Shown here in pieces: positions 1-11,977 of a stretch of DNA of 64,000 nt. The notes below the pieces were generated by a model. That model was not told where the DNA came from, did no database searches, and was given only the letters and a program-made list of their open reading frames with translations. How positions within the stretch are numbered: position 1 is the stretch's first letter; each line of letters starts with the position of its first letter. Source of the stretch: Vitis vinifera (lineage: Eukaryota > Streptophyta > Magnoliopsida > Vitales > Vitaceae); contig NC_081808.1 in the NCBI RefSeq assembly GCF_030704535.1, positions 21,083,501 through 21,147,500 of the forward strand, given 5' to 3'. The position numbers and the translations under genes are program-made.

Positions 1-231
1 ATTAGTTTGTTGACGCAGATGATTGTGGGTGCAGGAGGTTGGGTGGCCCTTATGTTTTGTATGATCAGAACAATTCAACATACATTGCTTTGATGAACAA
101 GTTAAGCCTTTTAGAATAGTGGGGGAAAAGGTCGCAATGGTCTGCAGAATGAAGGCTATGGTTTATAGTTTCATCAAAATATGAATTATTGACTTCTGGT
201 CTCATCTTCGATCTTGTTTGGAGGGTGAGAA
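1..231 (+). other. kinesin upstream region / 5'UTR
   Basis: This stretch lies directly upstream of the kinesin ATG at 232. It has no long open frame on the + strand. It probably holds 5'UTR or the end of a 5'UTR intron, but no clear TATA box or transcription start is visible, and the promoter may lie outside the window. Confidence 0.4.
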
Positions 232-3200
232 ATGGGGTCTGCTGGTGGTGAGGAGGTTATGCGAGGACCGAGCGGCCGTGGAGAGAGGGTTGTTGTGTCA
301 GTTCGGCTGCGACCTTTGAATGAGAAGGAGATTTCAAGGAATGATGCATTGGACTGGGAATGCATCAATGACACCACTATAATATTCAAGAACCACCTTC
401 CTATTCCAGAGAGATCAATGTACCCAAGTGCCTATACATTTGGTAAGGAAATTTCCAATATGAATTTAGAAGGAATATAGGGTGTTTGAAGTAATTTAAA
501 TATGAAACAACTCATTTCCGATGGACAATGGAGCATTTTGCTTGAATTAGTTTCTAATTTTGGGTGTTTGGAATTTCCTTCTGAATTCCAGTTTTTTTTC
601 CTGAATAGCCTCAAATTGGATCTTTTTCTTTTCTTTCTTTTTCTGTTTTTGTATGAAATTGACTCAAACAAGCCAAATTTTATTGCCCTCGTTGGAGTGT
701 AGGTTTTTTTTTTATTCTTCATTTCTGCATGACAAAATTCCTCAGACTCAACTTCTTTGATCTCCCATATTTCCTGGGCTACAAATTAGAGCATTGAGAA
801 ATTTCATTTGCAGCAGTCTTAAAAGTGGCGATTAACTGACTAGTTTCCAGAATTTATTTCGTATAAAATCTTGTTCAGACTTTAAAGATCTAATATCTGT
901 GTTTGTTACTGTGGGATTTTGATAGCAAAGAAGTTTGTACAGACAATTGTTCCCACAATTTTACATCATTCTGCAAAACTCTCAGGGCCTCTTCTGATTT
1001 CTGATATTTCTTCTGTTTATTTTTTCTGTGCTATTGCTTTGGTTCTAGACAGAGTATTTAGGTCTGATTCCACTACGAGGGAGGTATATGAGGCAGGAGC
1101 CAAGGAAGTTGCTCTTTCGGTTGTCAGTGGTATTAATTGTGAGTATAAACATTTTTTTTTTTGTGTCCTTTTCCTGCTTCTTGAACTTCACTTGGACCTC
1201 ATTGATAAATACTCAACAAAATATTTTCCAGCAAGTATTTTTGCTTATGGACAAACAAGCAGTGGAAAGACATTCACTATGAGCGGAATTACTGAGTATA
1301 CCATGGCAGATATATATGACCATATAGAGAGGGTAATCAAAACACCACTATATCATCCCCTTTCCTCTCTTTCAGTTCCATAATTTCCCATTTCCTTTGA
1401 TGAAAAAAATTGTTATACATTTGTAGCACAAGGAAAGAGAATTTCTTTTGAAGTTCTCTGCTATGGAGATTTACAATGAATCTGTCAGAGACCTTCTCAG
1501 CTCAGATACTGCTCCGCTTCGACTTCTGGATGATCCAGAGGTTAGTTCCCTTCTCAATGTACCAACTAGTATATTTATATTTCAAATACTGATGGTCCAC
1601 TATTTAAACAGAGAGGAACTATTGTTGAGAAACTCACTGAGGAAACTCTGAGAGACTGGAACCATCTAATAGAGCTCCTTTCCCTATGCGAAGGTAACAA
1701 CATTCTGAAAGCAGTCCAGCTATTACTGATGAACGCAAATATTAAATATCCTGCGAATTCTTGCAGCCCAGAGACAAATAGGGGAGACCGCACTTAATGA
1801 AACAAGCTCTAGATCTCATCAAATTCTCAGACTGGTATGACTATGACCTTCATTGATTGACATAGCTGAATTTCAGATGCAAGATATCTCCTCTTACTTA
1901 ATTGTAGTTTTCTACAGACAGTTGAAAGTTCTGCTCGTGAGTTTTTAGGCAATGACAATTCAAGTGTTCTTACATCTACTGTGGTATGGATCATTAATTT
2001 ATTATAGACCAATAGTTCAGCTAATACTTGCAGAAAACAAACAAATAATGATAGGCATATAGCAATCCTCACTCTTATTAACCCTGCCTGTATAGAATTT
2101 TGTTGATCTTGCTGGAAGTGAGCGTGCATCTCAGTCATTATCAGCTGGCACAAGGCTGAAAGAAGGTTGCCACATAAACCGCAGTTTATTAACCCTGGGA
2201 ACTGTTATCCGTAAGCTAAGGTTAGATTTTATTTTTATTCTTTTTTTTTATATATTTTTTTTCATTTTGTTTACAAGTAAGCATCTGGTTGTTCCCCGAG
2301 AATCAGTCCATGTATTCATGATATCAGATGTGGTGTAATGATTCCTTAAACACATCTAGTTTACAAATGCATCGTTGCAGCTTTACAGACTTCTGACCTC
2401 ATTTCTGGCAGTATCTACTGCATGTAATTTATATTATATTGAACCACTATTGGAGCAGGTGCTGGCTGGGTTCCTTCTTTCTTTATGTTTCTATGTAGAC
2501 ATCGAATCCATCGATTATTGAACAGTATTAGGTATTATCTTGCTTGGTAGTTAATAGAGCTACCAAAAATTGTTCTCTATAAGCCCATCAGTCTTCTTGT
2601 TTCGTATGTTACAACTTACATTGTACTATTTAGGTGTTATCTTTCTAGTTAGTTAATAGAGCTAAGTTGTAGGTGTTGTGCTAGTAGAAGCTTTGATATC
2701 ATAAGTTGCGTGGTAAGAATAAAACATCCATACACACAAGGGTGCATGGGGTTTTAATGTGTTTTCACAAACCATGCCTATATCTATAGATAAGTGAAAA
2801 CCATTTACTATTCCATGGACAACATTACAGAGGAAAGAGGAAAAAGAAAACAGATACAACCTCCGAGCTCGGAAACATCCCATGTCTCCCAGGTTTTAGT
2901 AACTACACTTGAATCTGAGCCTTGCTTCACTGTTTATTCCCACTCTTTCTCACATCTCTACCTACCAATTTAATCTTTACAAGCCCATATCAATCTCATA
3001 ATATTTCTCCACTCTTTCCCGATATTCTTTAACATCTTTCCTTATTTTATGAGAAAACCTATCTTTACAAGAAAATATCAATATAGGAAATACTCTATGC
3101 AATATTTTTTACCAAAAGGAACATATATAAATAGAATTCTGACAGTAGGTGTCACAGCACTAAGCTAGGAAATAGGGCAAATTATCACCATAGCCTTCAT

Positions 3201-6200
3201 TTTGTTATTCTCTAATTTTATTTTTGTGGGATTTGCTACTTGAAACCAATCCATAGGCTTTACATGGCCCCTATATAGGCACTGAAGAGACACCTCATCC
3301 AGAGATCAACATATCACCTTCAAACTGGGCATGCTAAAGAGAACAAAATTGTACATGAGGAAGACAGTATGCAAAATATTATCTCAGGGAGTAAAAATGA
3401 TTGGCACATCTTTATCTTGAAAGCATGAGTAGCTAAATGACCCAAATTTGGTTGTGAACTTAAAAAGTAGAAATGAATTTATTGGTAACATTCGTGGTTC
3501 ATTCAGTAAATCAAGGACTCTCAACTCTTCTTCCTGAACTCTTCCTCAATAATTGTTTTCACCTTGATATAGTTATAGCTCAAAACAGAGTACAAGTCTT
3601 AAACATTTTGTCATTGAATTTTTGCACTTTAATTTGGTCCTGGACAATGTGTATCAATTTGGTTGCTATCATTTTGAACACACTTTCTGCTGTTGAAAAC
3701 AATGATGTATCAAGTTTTGCTGAACTACAAATAATGTGGCTAGAATTGCCTTCTGAACTCAATGTGTCTAAATGGTTAGCCATATTACTTAACTGAAAAT
3801 TCCTTTGGACATTTATTAAGTGCAAATTGTAGTTTTAATTATTCAGCAATTCAGGATACAGTAAATGGTCGCTTCACATAAAAACTTTTTGCTTTAGCAT
3901 TCTCGAATTACATTCTGATGGTTATTATGTTATTTTGAGGAGTTTTGAGCTTAAAATTTTCTTTTTACTCTCCCCTTTTTTTTTTTTTTTTTGAATTTCC
4001 CTTTCATTTCTTAGTGGTTGTATAGTTGAATTCTGCAGCTGAAAGGATAATTATCAAATCTGCTAGTTATATAATTGGGTATTTGGATGCAGCAAAGGAA
4101 GAAGTGGACATATTCCTTATAGAGATTCAAAATTAACCCGCATATTGCAGTCCTCCTTAGGAGGCAATGCCAAAACTGCTATCATATGTACTATGAGTCC
4201 TGCAAGAAGCCATGTTGAGCAATCAAGAAACACCCTCTTGTTTGCGAGTTGTGCTAAGGAAGTGACTACCAATGCACAGGTTAACGTAGTCATGTCTGAT
4301 AAAGCATTAGTGAAACACCTGCAGAGAGAATTGGCTAGACTGGAGAATTCATTGAGAAGTCCAGAACCAACTTCTATCTGTCTTGATACTGCCACATTAC
4401 TGAGAGATAAAGACCTTCAGATTGAAAAGGTAATGACTCTTGATTCTTAGTGCCAGATTTCTATACCTATTAAATCCAAGAATTCATTCCTTTGATGTCT
4501 AATAACTTTTCGGAAATGCTGGAATCTAATAAATGTTTAGATGTTTACTTAAATAATGATGGTTGTATGAGGTATATAAAATTTTGTTCCTCTTCTAAAC
4601 TAGGTTGAAAATACTTGTAAAGCGAAATTTAACTGAATCAAATCAAACTGACTAGAGTGAGTTAACTTTGGTCATCATTTTAAGTGCCACCTCTGCTATT
4701 GAATCCTTTTCTTGGTAGTTGACTTCAAGCCCTGCATCCTTCTCATCCATTTATAACTAGATCTGTACTCTTCTTTCAGAAAAACCTCTCATTCTCCATT
4801 CTACATGAAAAGGAAAAAGAGAGAAAATGAACATCATGGTCTCTTTTTTTTATATTTTTTTTATTAACAACAACTTTGTCAATTGCTTGGCATTGTAACT
4901 CAGAGAAAATGGAAGTTCTTTTTGTTGACTTATAGAACTTTGTTTCTTGTGGTGCTACATGTTGCTCCTACAGTAATTAATTTTTAGAGTATGTCAATTT
5001 AACATCTTAATTCACATTAAAATTGTATTGCATATAATATGTTCTGGATCTGGAACCCTGGATTCTGAAGCAAAGCAATTTTTGTCGCAAAATTTTCAGT
5101 TTAACTGAAGCATGAGTTGATGCATATGTACTAGGACATGCCATGAACTTTGCTTTTAATGCAACAAGATGCAACTTTTTTAATGTCTGTAAGCTTGAAG
5201 GCACCACCTTTTTCCCCTGTGATGCAGTTGGAGAAAGAGTTAAGAGAGCTGACTCTGCAACGAGATCTTGCTCAATCTCAAGTTGAGGATTTACTGGGAG
5301 TCGTTGGAGATGATAGACTTCCAATGATATGGGTATATGTAGTTATTTTAATTGAATCATGTCATCCCATGTCAATGTGCTTCCTCAATGCTAAGTTTTA
5401 TTCTTTTCTGTTCTCCAGGCAGATATGGATGATCACTACCCAAAATTAAGAGTGAGGAGATCATGGGAATCTGAAAATCCAACATCAGAGACATTTGCTT
5501 TGGCAGATGATCAAACACCAGCTTCTGGTCTCAGAACATTTGCTTTGGCAGATGATCAAACACCAGATGTTGGTCTCAGAACATGTGATACATCTCAGTA
5601 CTCTGATGGAAACAGTGTGGATGATTCTGACGACCACTATCCACCACTTCCTGAATCTGAAGATAATTTTCTTCACAATGGTACATCTGCACTGGTGTCA
5701 GTTAATACCCCTAATCATGTTGCAATTGATCTGAGCTCACAGTGGGACAAGATTGAAGAACAGAGTAATGCAAACTCGGAGGATCTTTGCAAGGAAGTCA
5801 GATGTATTGAGATAGAGCATTCAATCATGAAAAGAGATATAGAATCTAATACATTGTCACCTGTAAGAGACACAGATGCCTTAGAATTGAAGGTGGTAAG
5901 GAATGGAGATGGAGCAAACCAGGAATTTACTTCACCCCTGTTGAAGGAGGATAAAGAGTTGAATTGCAACCAGCGTACTGTGGTCATTCCTTCTCCCCAA
6001 GAATTCTCACCATGGCTGCTGGAAAAGGAAAATTCTAGTTGTAGAAGCTTGAAGTTAACAAGGAGTAGAAGTTGTAAAGCAAGTTTCATGTATTGCTCGT
6101 CTTCACCCTGGTTTGAGAAGGAAGAAAAGGACAAGTACACACCATCCAATGTGTTTGAGAAAGACTTTATAGGAAGACCTGAGGGGTTCCAAAAGAAACT

Positions 6201-8128
6201 TGCTTCATTAAATTATGATACTGAAATTGACAAGCTATCAAGGAAAGGTGGTCAAACTTTCAGAGGGAGTTCCTCTGTAGATCAACTCAAAGAACAAGTT
6301 GTCACAACTTCAACTGATGAGGATGTTACCAGCCTCAACACTTATGTTGCAGGACTAAAGGAAATGGCCAAGTTTCAGTATGAGGAACGACTTGCTGATG
6401 ATCAGGTGAGTGCCTTTCTTTTTGTCACTTCTTCTGCATAGTATCGTAAACATAGGTCTAGTTTATGGTAAAATGGTAACCAATGGACCAAGCTCTAATC
6501 CATCTGCATTCCTATCCTGTTCATCAATCTATTACAAACATCATAACCTAAAAAAGGTGGGAGCAAGCGAGGTCCGATATTATTTTCATATATCAATAAC
6601 CACATTTCACTCTTCTCACAAGAAACTCAGAGTTTCATGCCTATGGCACAAACCATGTCATGGCTGTAAAACACTAATATGCATACCTAAAAGCATGTTT
6701 GTGAATAAACATTTTATATCCCATTTTATATGAATTCTCTTCACATTCTTATACAATGTTCAGTTGTGTGGTAAGAACTAGAGACATGCCTATATGTTTC
6801 TTTTTCTGTTATACCCTTTTCTTGTGTACGTCTAGTTTCTATTAGGATTACAGGCTGCCGTTTATCTAAGAGATTTGGCGAATAGGGCATTTGGAACTTT
6901 CCCTTCTAGAATGCTAATTAAAGGGAATCCATGTACAATATCTGGAGTGTGTACCCATTGGTTGGAATCTAGAAACAAAACCTACAATGCAATTTAGTGG
7001 GACACGCCGAATTAGTTCTTTTTTTCTCCTTACTTTTTCCCTGTAATGGAAACTTCTAGAAAATCACTTTCTGCCCTTTCAGGGAAACTTCAGGAAAATC
7101 ATTTTTTTTTTTTTTTTGTGAATTTAGTTATTGCCATTTATGTAAACATATTTTCAACTGCAGGAGTCAGAACCAGAAGCCAACAAATCTGTAAAGAATG
7201 TAAAAGATGTTGGTTTGGATCCAATACAAGATGATTTGGCAAGTCCTTCAAGATGGCCTTTCGAATTCAAGAGACTCCAAAAAGAGATTATTGAACTCTG
7301 GCATTCTTGCAATGTGTCCTTGGTTCATAGAACGTACTTCTTCCTACTGTTTCAAGGGGATCCAGCAGATTCCATTTACATGGAGGTAGAGCTTAGAAGG
7401 CTATCCTTCCTCAAGGACACATTCTCTCGGGGTAATCAGACTGTAGTTGATGGTCACGCTCTCACCCCCGCCTCAAGGTACAACATTTGTATCTTTTCAG
7501 AATACAAAATGGAAAAATAGCACCTTTGCTAGTGTTGAACTCCTTTTTTTCATTCAGTGCAATCACCAGCTTGTAAAAAATTAGTGTGCTGCATCACTAT
7601 ATGGGACCATTTCAGGGTGATGGGAAACCCATGTGAAATGGTGTTATGCCTTTATATTGTGATATGGTGCACTTTGATTGGCAACAGACTGGTGAATGCA
7701 CTGACTGGAGTTCTCATTTGGCTTGCATGCATTTCCTTAACAATTAGGACTGCATTAATTAATTACATATTACAATGGCACCTTCACATCTTTCCCTTGG
7801 AAACAGCGTGAGAGCACTTCGTCGTGAGAGGGAGATGCTGTGTAAGCAAATGCAGAAAAAGCTATCAGAAGATGAGAGAATGAGCCTCTTCCTTAAGTGG
7901 GGTGTCCAGCTGAATGCAAAGAATAGGAGACTACAGTTAGCCTACCGCTTGTGGACTGACACAGAGGACATGAACCACATTTCAGAGAGTGCCAATATTG
8001 TTGCAAGGTTGACGCGGTTTGTACAGCCAGAGGAGGCCTTCAAGGAGATGTTTGGGCTCAACTTCACGCCCAGGCGCATGAGTAGGAGATCCCATAGTTG
8101 GAAACTTAACATTAAGCCATTCTTGTAA
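232..8128 (+). CDS. Kinesin-like protein, KIN-7 (NACK-related) family
   Basis: Microtubule motor of the plant-expanded kinesin-7 group; relatives act at the phragmoplast or in microtubule organisation. I place 13 coding exons: 232-442, 1049-1138, 1232-1332, 1427-1540, 1612-1693, 1767-1834, 1918-1983, 2096-2220, 4093-4429, 5228-5332, 5419-6405, 7164-7477, 7807-8128. All use GT-AG introns, phases agree, and the sum is 2922 nt (973 aa). The N-terminal motor carries the P-loop GQTSSGKT (residues 107-114), switch I SSRSH (213-217) and switch II DLAGSE (248-253). A neck/coiled-coil segment follows (exons 9-10), then a long acidic low-complexity exon 11. The C-terminal DUF3490 domain (about 793-970) is typical of this clade. 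Closest remembered relatives are At2g21300, At4g38950, At3g51150 and At5g66310. Intron 8 (2221-4092) is the largest. The exact KIN-7 letter is not assigned. Confidence 0.95.
5491..5580 (+). repeat. 45-bp in-frame tandem duplication in kinesin exon 11
   Basis: Two adjacent 45-bp units begin at 5491 and 5536. They encode [15 protein letters not shown] and [15 protein letters not shown], so 15 residues are duplicated without breaking the frame. The units differ only in the codons for the AS/DV positions, which suggests a fairly recent duplication. They lie in the poorly conserved, probably disordered stalk region. Confidence 0.95.
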
Positions 8129-11100
8129 GCTTGTGGCCATCCCCATTTAGAAAATACTTTGTCGTTCTGTAAAAGTATAGGTGATTCTAATTTTATAGCT
8201 CTCTACTTTGTATATTCTGATTTTGATTGCAATTGATTGTATTTTTTTCCCTTGGTATGCTTCCTGCTTTTGCTGTAAGGTAGGTTCTCTAATGCTAATA
8301 ATCAAGGTGGAAACGAATTATGTAATTCCTCTGAGAAATATATCATTGGTAAGCTATTCTACAAGTTTTCTTCTCTTTCTTCACTTTTGTTCACCTTATA
8401 GGTTTAGGTTGGATTAAATTTTGACCCATTCATTCAGATATGCCACTGAGAATGGAGGCTATTTCCATATAATATAAACTCAAACACCCAATGCCATGGA
8501 TCAGAATGGAAATTTGGAAGGCCAAACAGAAAGAAAATATGAGTTGCTGGAACCAGAAGCAAGAGATAGAATTCAACATTAAATTTTCATTTAATGTTGA
8601 TAAGAAAGGAAATGTCCATATCATTTCTTTATTAATTTTATAATCCAGATGAGCAATATAATCAATTAGCCTATTTGTTTTCTTAAATAATATGTTTATA
8701 ATTAATAACCTCAAACTCACTAATTATTAACGAAATATCCTTGATTAAGATAACAATATTGGTCAATAAGTTAATTTTATATGCTAAGAATATCTATAAC
8801 AATCCGAGAATCACCTTCAATGCATAAATTTTTAATACTATGCCAACTTGCCTAATAAAATCTATTTCTCAAAGCTTCATACTTGATTAGTATAGTCTGT
8901 GTATATATATGTATCCAACCGTTGGCATCATCTTTATCAAAAACTTCGTCTAGCCTTTTAGACTGGCTCCAAACATTCTTGCAAAAGGAAACAAATGGTA
9001 AGTCCATTTGGCCCTTGTTGGTCATAGGGTCTCTAATTCTTAAATGTGAGAAGGAATAATACTTACAAATTCACAACAATGAGAGGAGTTTTGAATGTCC
9101 TACTTTTTCTACATTCTTGAGGATTTCTTTTGTAAATATTACCTTTGGGAAATAGTTGGGGTCGCTCACATGAAAGTATGGTACAACTTATTCAAGGGGG
9201 TAAGATGGCATGCTTGGGGTGCTACTATCATTCACAACATGGAGAACACTAAATATGCCTTAAATGCTCGTGATTTCGTGGATAACTTTGGATTTGTAAA
9301 CTAATGATGGTTGGAGCGGCTAGTTTACTTCTCTGAGATCCAAAGTGCCATCTTTTTCCTCATGATATTTGCAATATTGATTTGATTCATGATACCTAGC
9401 ATCCCTAGGAGTGACGATGGTTTCATGTACCTTTTATTCTCTTGACCTTCTGCATGATTCAGGTTTAAGACACATTTAATGGGTTGTACTCTGTTCCTTG
9501 ATCTTTATGTTTAAGGTTGAATCTTCAGACGTAGCTTCGTAGGGATTTATTTGGAGCTTTTTCTATTTAAAGATAAAGATAGTGTCTAGGTCTTTTATCT
9601 ATCAGGCCGTGTTGCAGCTTTTGGGAGGCGAACAACACCCCCAACTCATAAAGTCTCCTAATGATTCAGGAGGCAACTAGTGGAACCAAGACAATGTCAA
9701 TCCTTGCAGGCTAGACAGGGAGTATGGTTATGGCTTGTTCAAGGGGACAAGGTAACATGATTTGAGTGTTGTTGTTGCTGCAGCGGGGGACCTTGAATGC
9801 TTATTCATTCTTATACTTCTAAATTTCATTGTATGGCGAAGGTCGTTGTTGTGTTTCTAGGTCAGGCTTGGGCCGCAATACTTCGCCTCGAGATCCAATT
9901 TCTATTAAATTGATGGTGTCTGACCGGCCCGAACCTGGCCCAAGCTTACCATTCCCCAACGTTGGTCCACCATCACCTTGCCAATGTAGGGCATTCAGAT
10001 TCTTCCGAGCCCACGACCAAGTAAATCCACCTTAATATTTCAATTTCCAGCCCAAGAAGGCATGGTGATTGCAAAAATTAGTCATTCTATTTTTCAAACA
10101 GAAAAAAAATTTGAGTTTCCAATATTCTAAAATCAATTACATTTTATTTCAACTTATTAGTACTGCCTAAAAATTGAAAAGCATCAAACATATCAGCAGT
10201 CAAGCACTTTAAGCCTTGGAGAAAAAGATGATAGAAGTTGATTAATTGATTGTAGATAAAGTAGGGTAAAGTTTGGTATTATTATTTTATAGCTCAAAAT
10301 AGAATTGAATTTTGTTTCCTTTGAAGTAGCTACTAATAAAAGGGCCCCATTGATCACATTAAATGATATCTAGTAGTCGTGTTCTTGTGAATACAAATCA
10401 AACCATGTTCATAAGAACACAAATTAATTCGTATTTATAAGAATACGAACTAAATATTGTTCTTGAAGAAATGAACCAATTATCGTATTCTTGAGAACAT
10501 GAACAAACTAGATGCCGTATTTTCGAGAACACAATTATGTAACTAAAATGGGATCATTTCTGTTATAAGAAGTTATTATCTATTCCAATCGAAAAATGAC
10601 ATGTAGACTCCTAATAAATATAAATATTTAAGAACATTTAAGAAAAAGACAATCCAAAATTAGTGTACTTACATCCTCCTCTACAACACATTTTGATTCT
10701 TGAAAAATATGAAAAGAAAAAATAAATTTAAAATTAATAACATATTTTTATATACTATATCAAACTGATTTTACTTATTTCAACTCTTTTATATAATTTT
10801 TTATAAATATTAAATAATTTAATATTATATAAATCTTTAACTAATTTTAATTATATTTATTTATTTTTATAATAAAGTCAAACATTAGTGAATCATTTCA
10901 CCTAATATTTTCTTTGAACCAAACCTAACTTAAAAAGGACATGATGTTATTAAAATTGATTTTTAGGTTAAAAATAATTTAAGATTTTCCATACTAGTAA
11001 CAACAGCTTTCTATCGATAAGGAAATTTCGTTCAATTGCGATATTTTCTCATGTACATTAAAAAAATGATTGGTGGGCATAAAAGAAGTAGAGTCGAATA

Positions 11101-11334
11101 TTAGGGTGAAAGTGAAATGCATATACGAGTAGCATTACTGAAACGTAGACACCAAGCAGAGGGAAATCACCCTGCACTTCTCCCGTATCTTTCACAGAGC
11201 TTATGGACGCCTGTGAAGAATGTAAGGTTTTTATTTTATTTTATTTTATTTTTTTATATATGCAATTATTATTTGTGCTATCATTGAGAGTTGATGGCGT
11301 GAGTTTGTGGTTGTGTTGAGTAGTGTTGAGAGGC
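8129..11334. other. Intergenic, AT-rich, no supported gene
   Basis: Starts with the kinesin 3'UTR. Short frames at 9095-9304 and 9829-10035 show no recognisable domain and no exon structure. From about 10040 the DNA is very AT-rich. A cluster of short imperfect palindromes built on TTCTTG/GAACA and CGTATT/AATACG sits at 10381-10533. A motif resembling a MITE terminus (GAACCAAAC) occurs near 10916, but no partner end was fixed. Confidence 0.6.
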
Positions 11335-11977
11335 ATGGATATGTACAGGTCGGAGTTGGAGGACCATGAATATACAGCATGGAGTTACGCACTGGGATCG
11401 ATGATTCACTTGTGCTTCTTCTTTGCTTTGAATCTCATAACTCGAGATATAGCGAACCGTTTGGAATTTCCCGTACAATACACTTCTCAATTGCCTGATG
11501 AATGGGCTATGATTTACGCATCCTATGCCTCCTCTTTGGCTATCTCCATGCTCGTCGTAGCAGCTGTGGCTTTCGGCTTTTTCCTGTATACACTCTACCT
11601 CGTCAAACCTCAGGACGCCGAGATAATGGGTACGTAGTCTGGATGATCACATGCTTCATTCTCTTTCTCTTTCCGAAAAAAAAATTATTCATTGATCAAT
11701 ACGCTACATATATATGAATTTAGCAGGTGAGTGGGAGGGAGGGAGCCCAGTTCTGGAAATAATACGGGGAGGTATAGTGGCAGCATCCCATGCATCAATC
11801 GGGGTTTGCTTGTTGATCGGATGCTACATGTTGTATGATGAATGGAACGCTGCCTCCTTGGGACTATACTTCTTTCTGGAATGCATTGCAGTCGCCTTGG
11901 TACTTGCGGATGTCGAATTTGTCCGCCTGCAGCTCCGTCGCCTTCGTCTTTTCAGAAGGACTTCCTCCCTCGTATAG
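11335..11977 (+). CDS. Uncharacterised four-TM membrane protein, 181 aa
   Basis: Two exons, 11335-11629 and 11727-11977, join in phase (ATG G|GT donor; GCAG acceptor) to give 181 aa. The ATG at 11335 is the first in frame; an in-frame ATG two codons later is an alternative. Four hydrophobic stretches are visible: about residues 16-36, 63-90, 112-135 and 140-160. The C-terminus is strongly basic (RLQLRRLRLFRR). An acidic, aromatic N-terminus (SELEDHEYTAW) precedes the first segment, and a short Gly/Glu-rich loop lies at the exon junction. I do not recognise the family and assign no function. The long hydrophobic segments, clean splice sites and matching phases support a real gene over chance. 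It stands alone between the kinesin and the receptor kinase. Confidence 0.7.
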
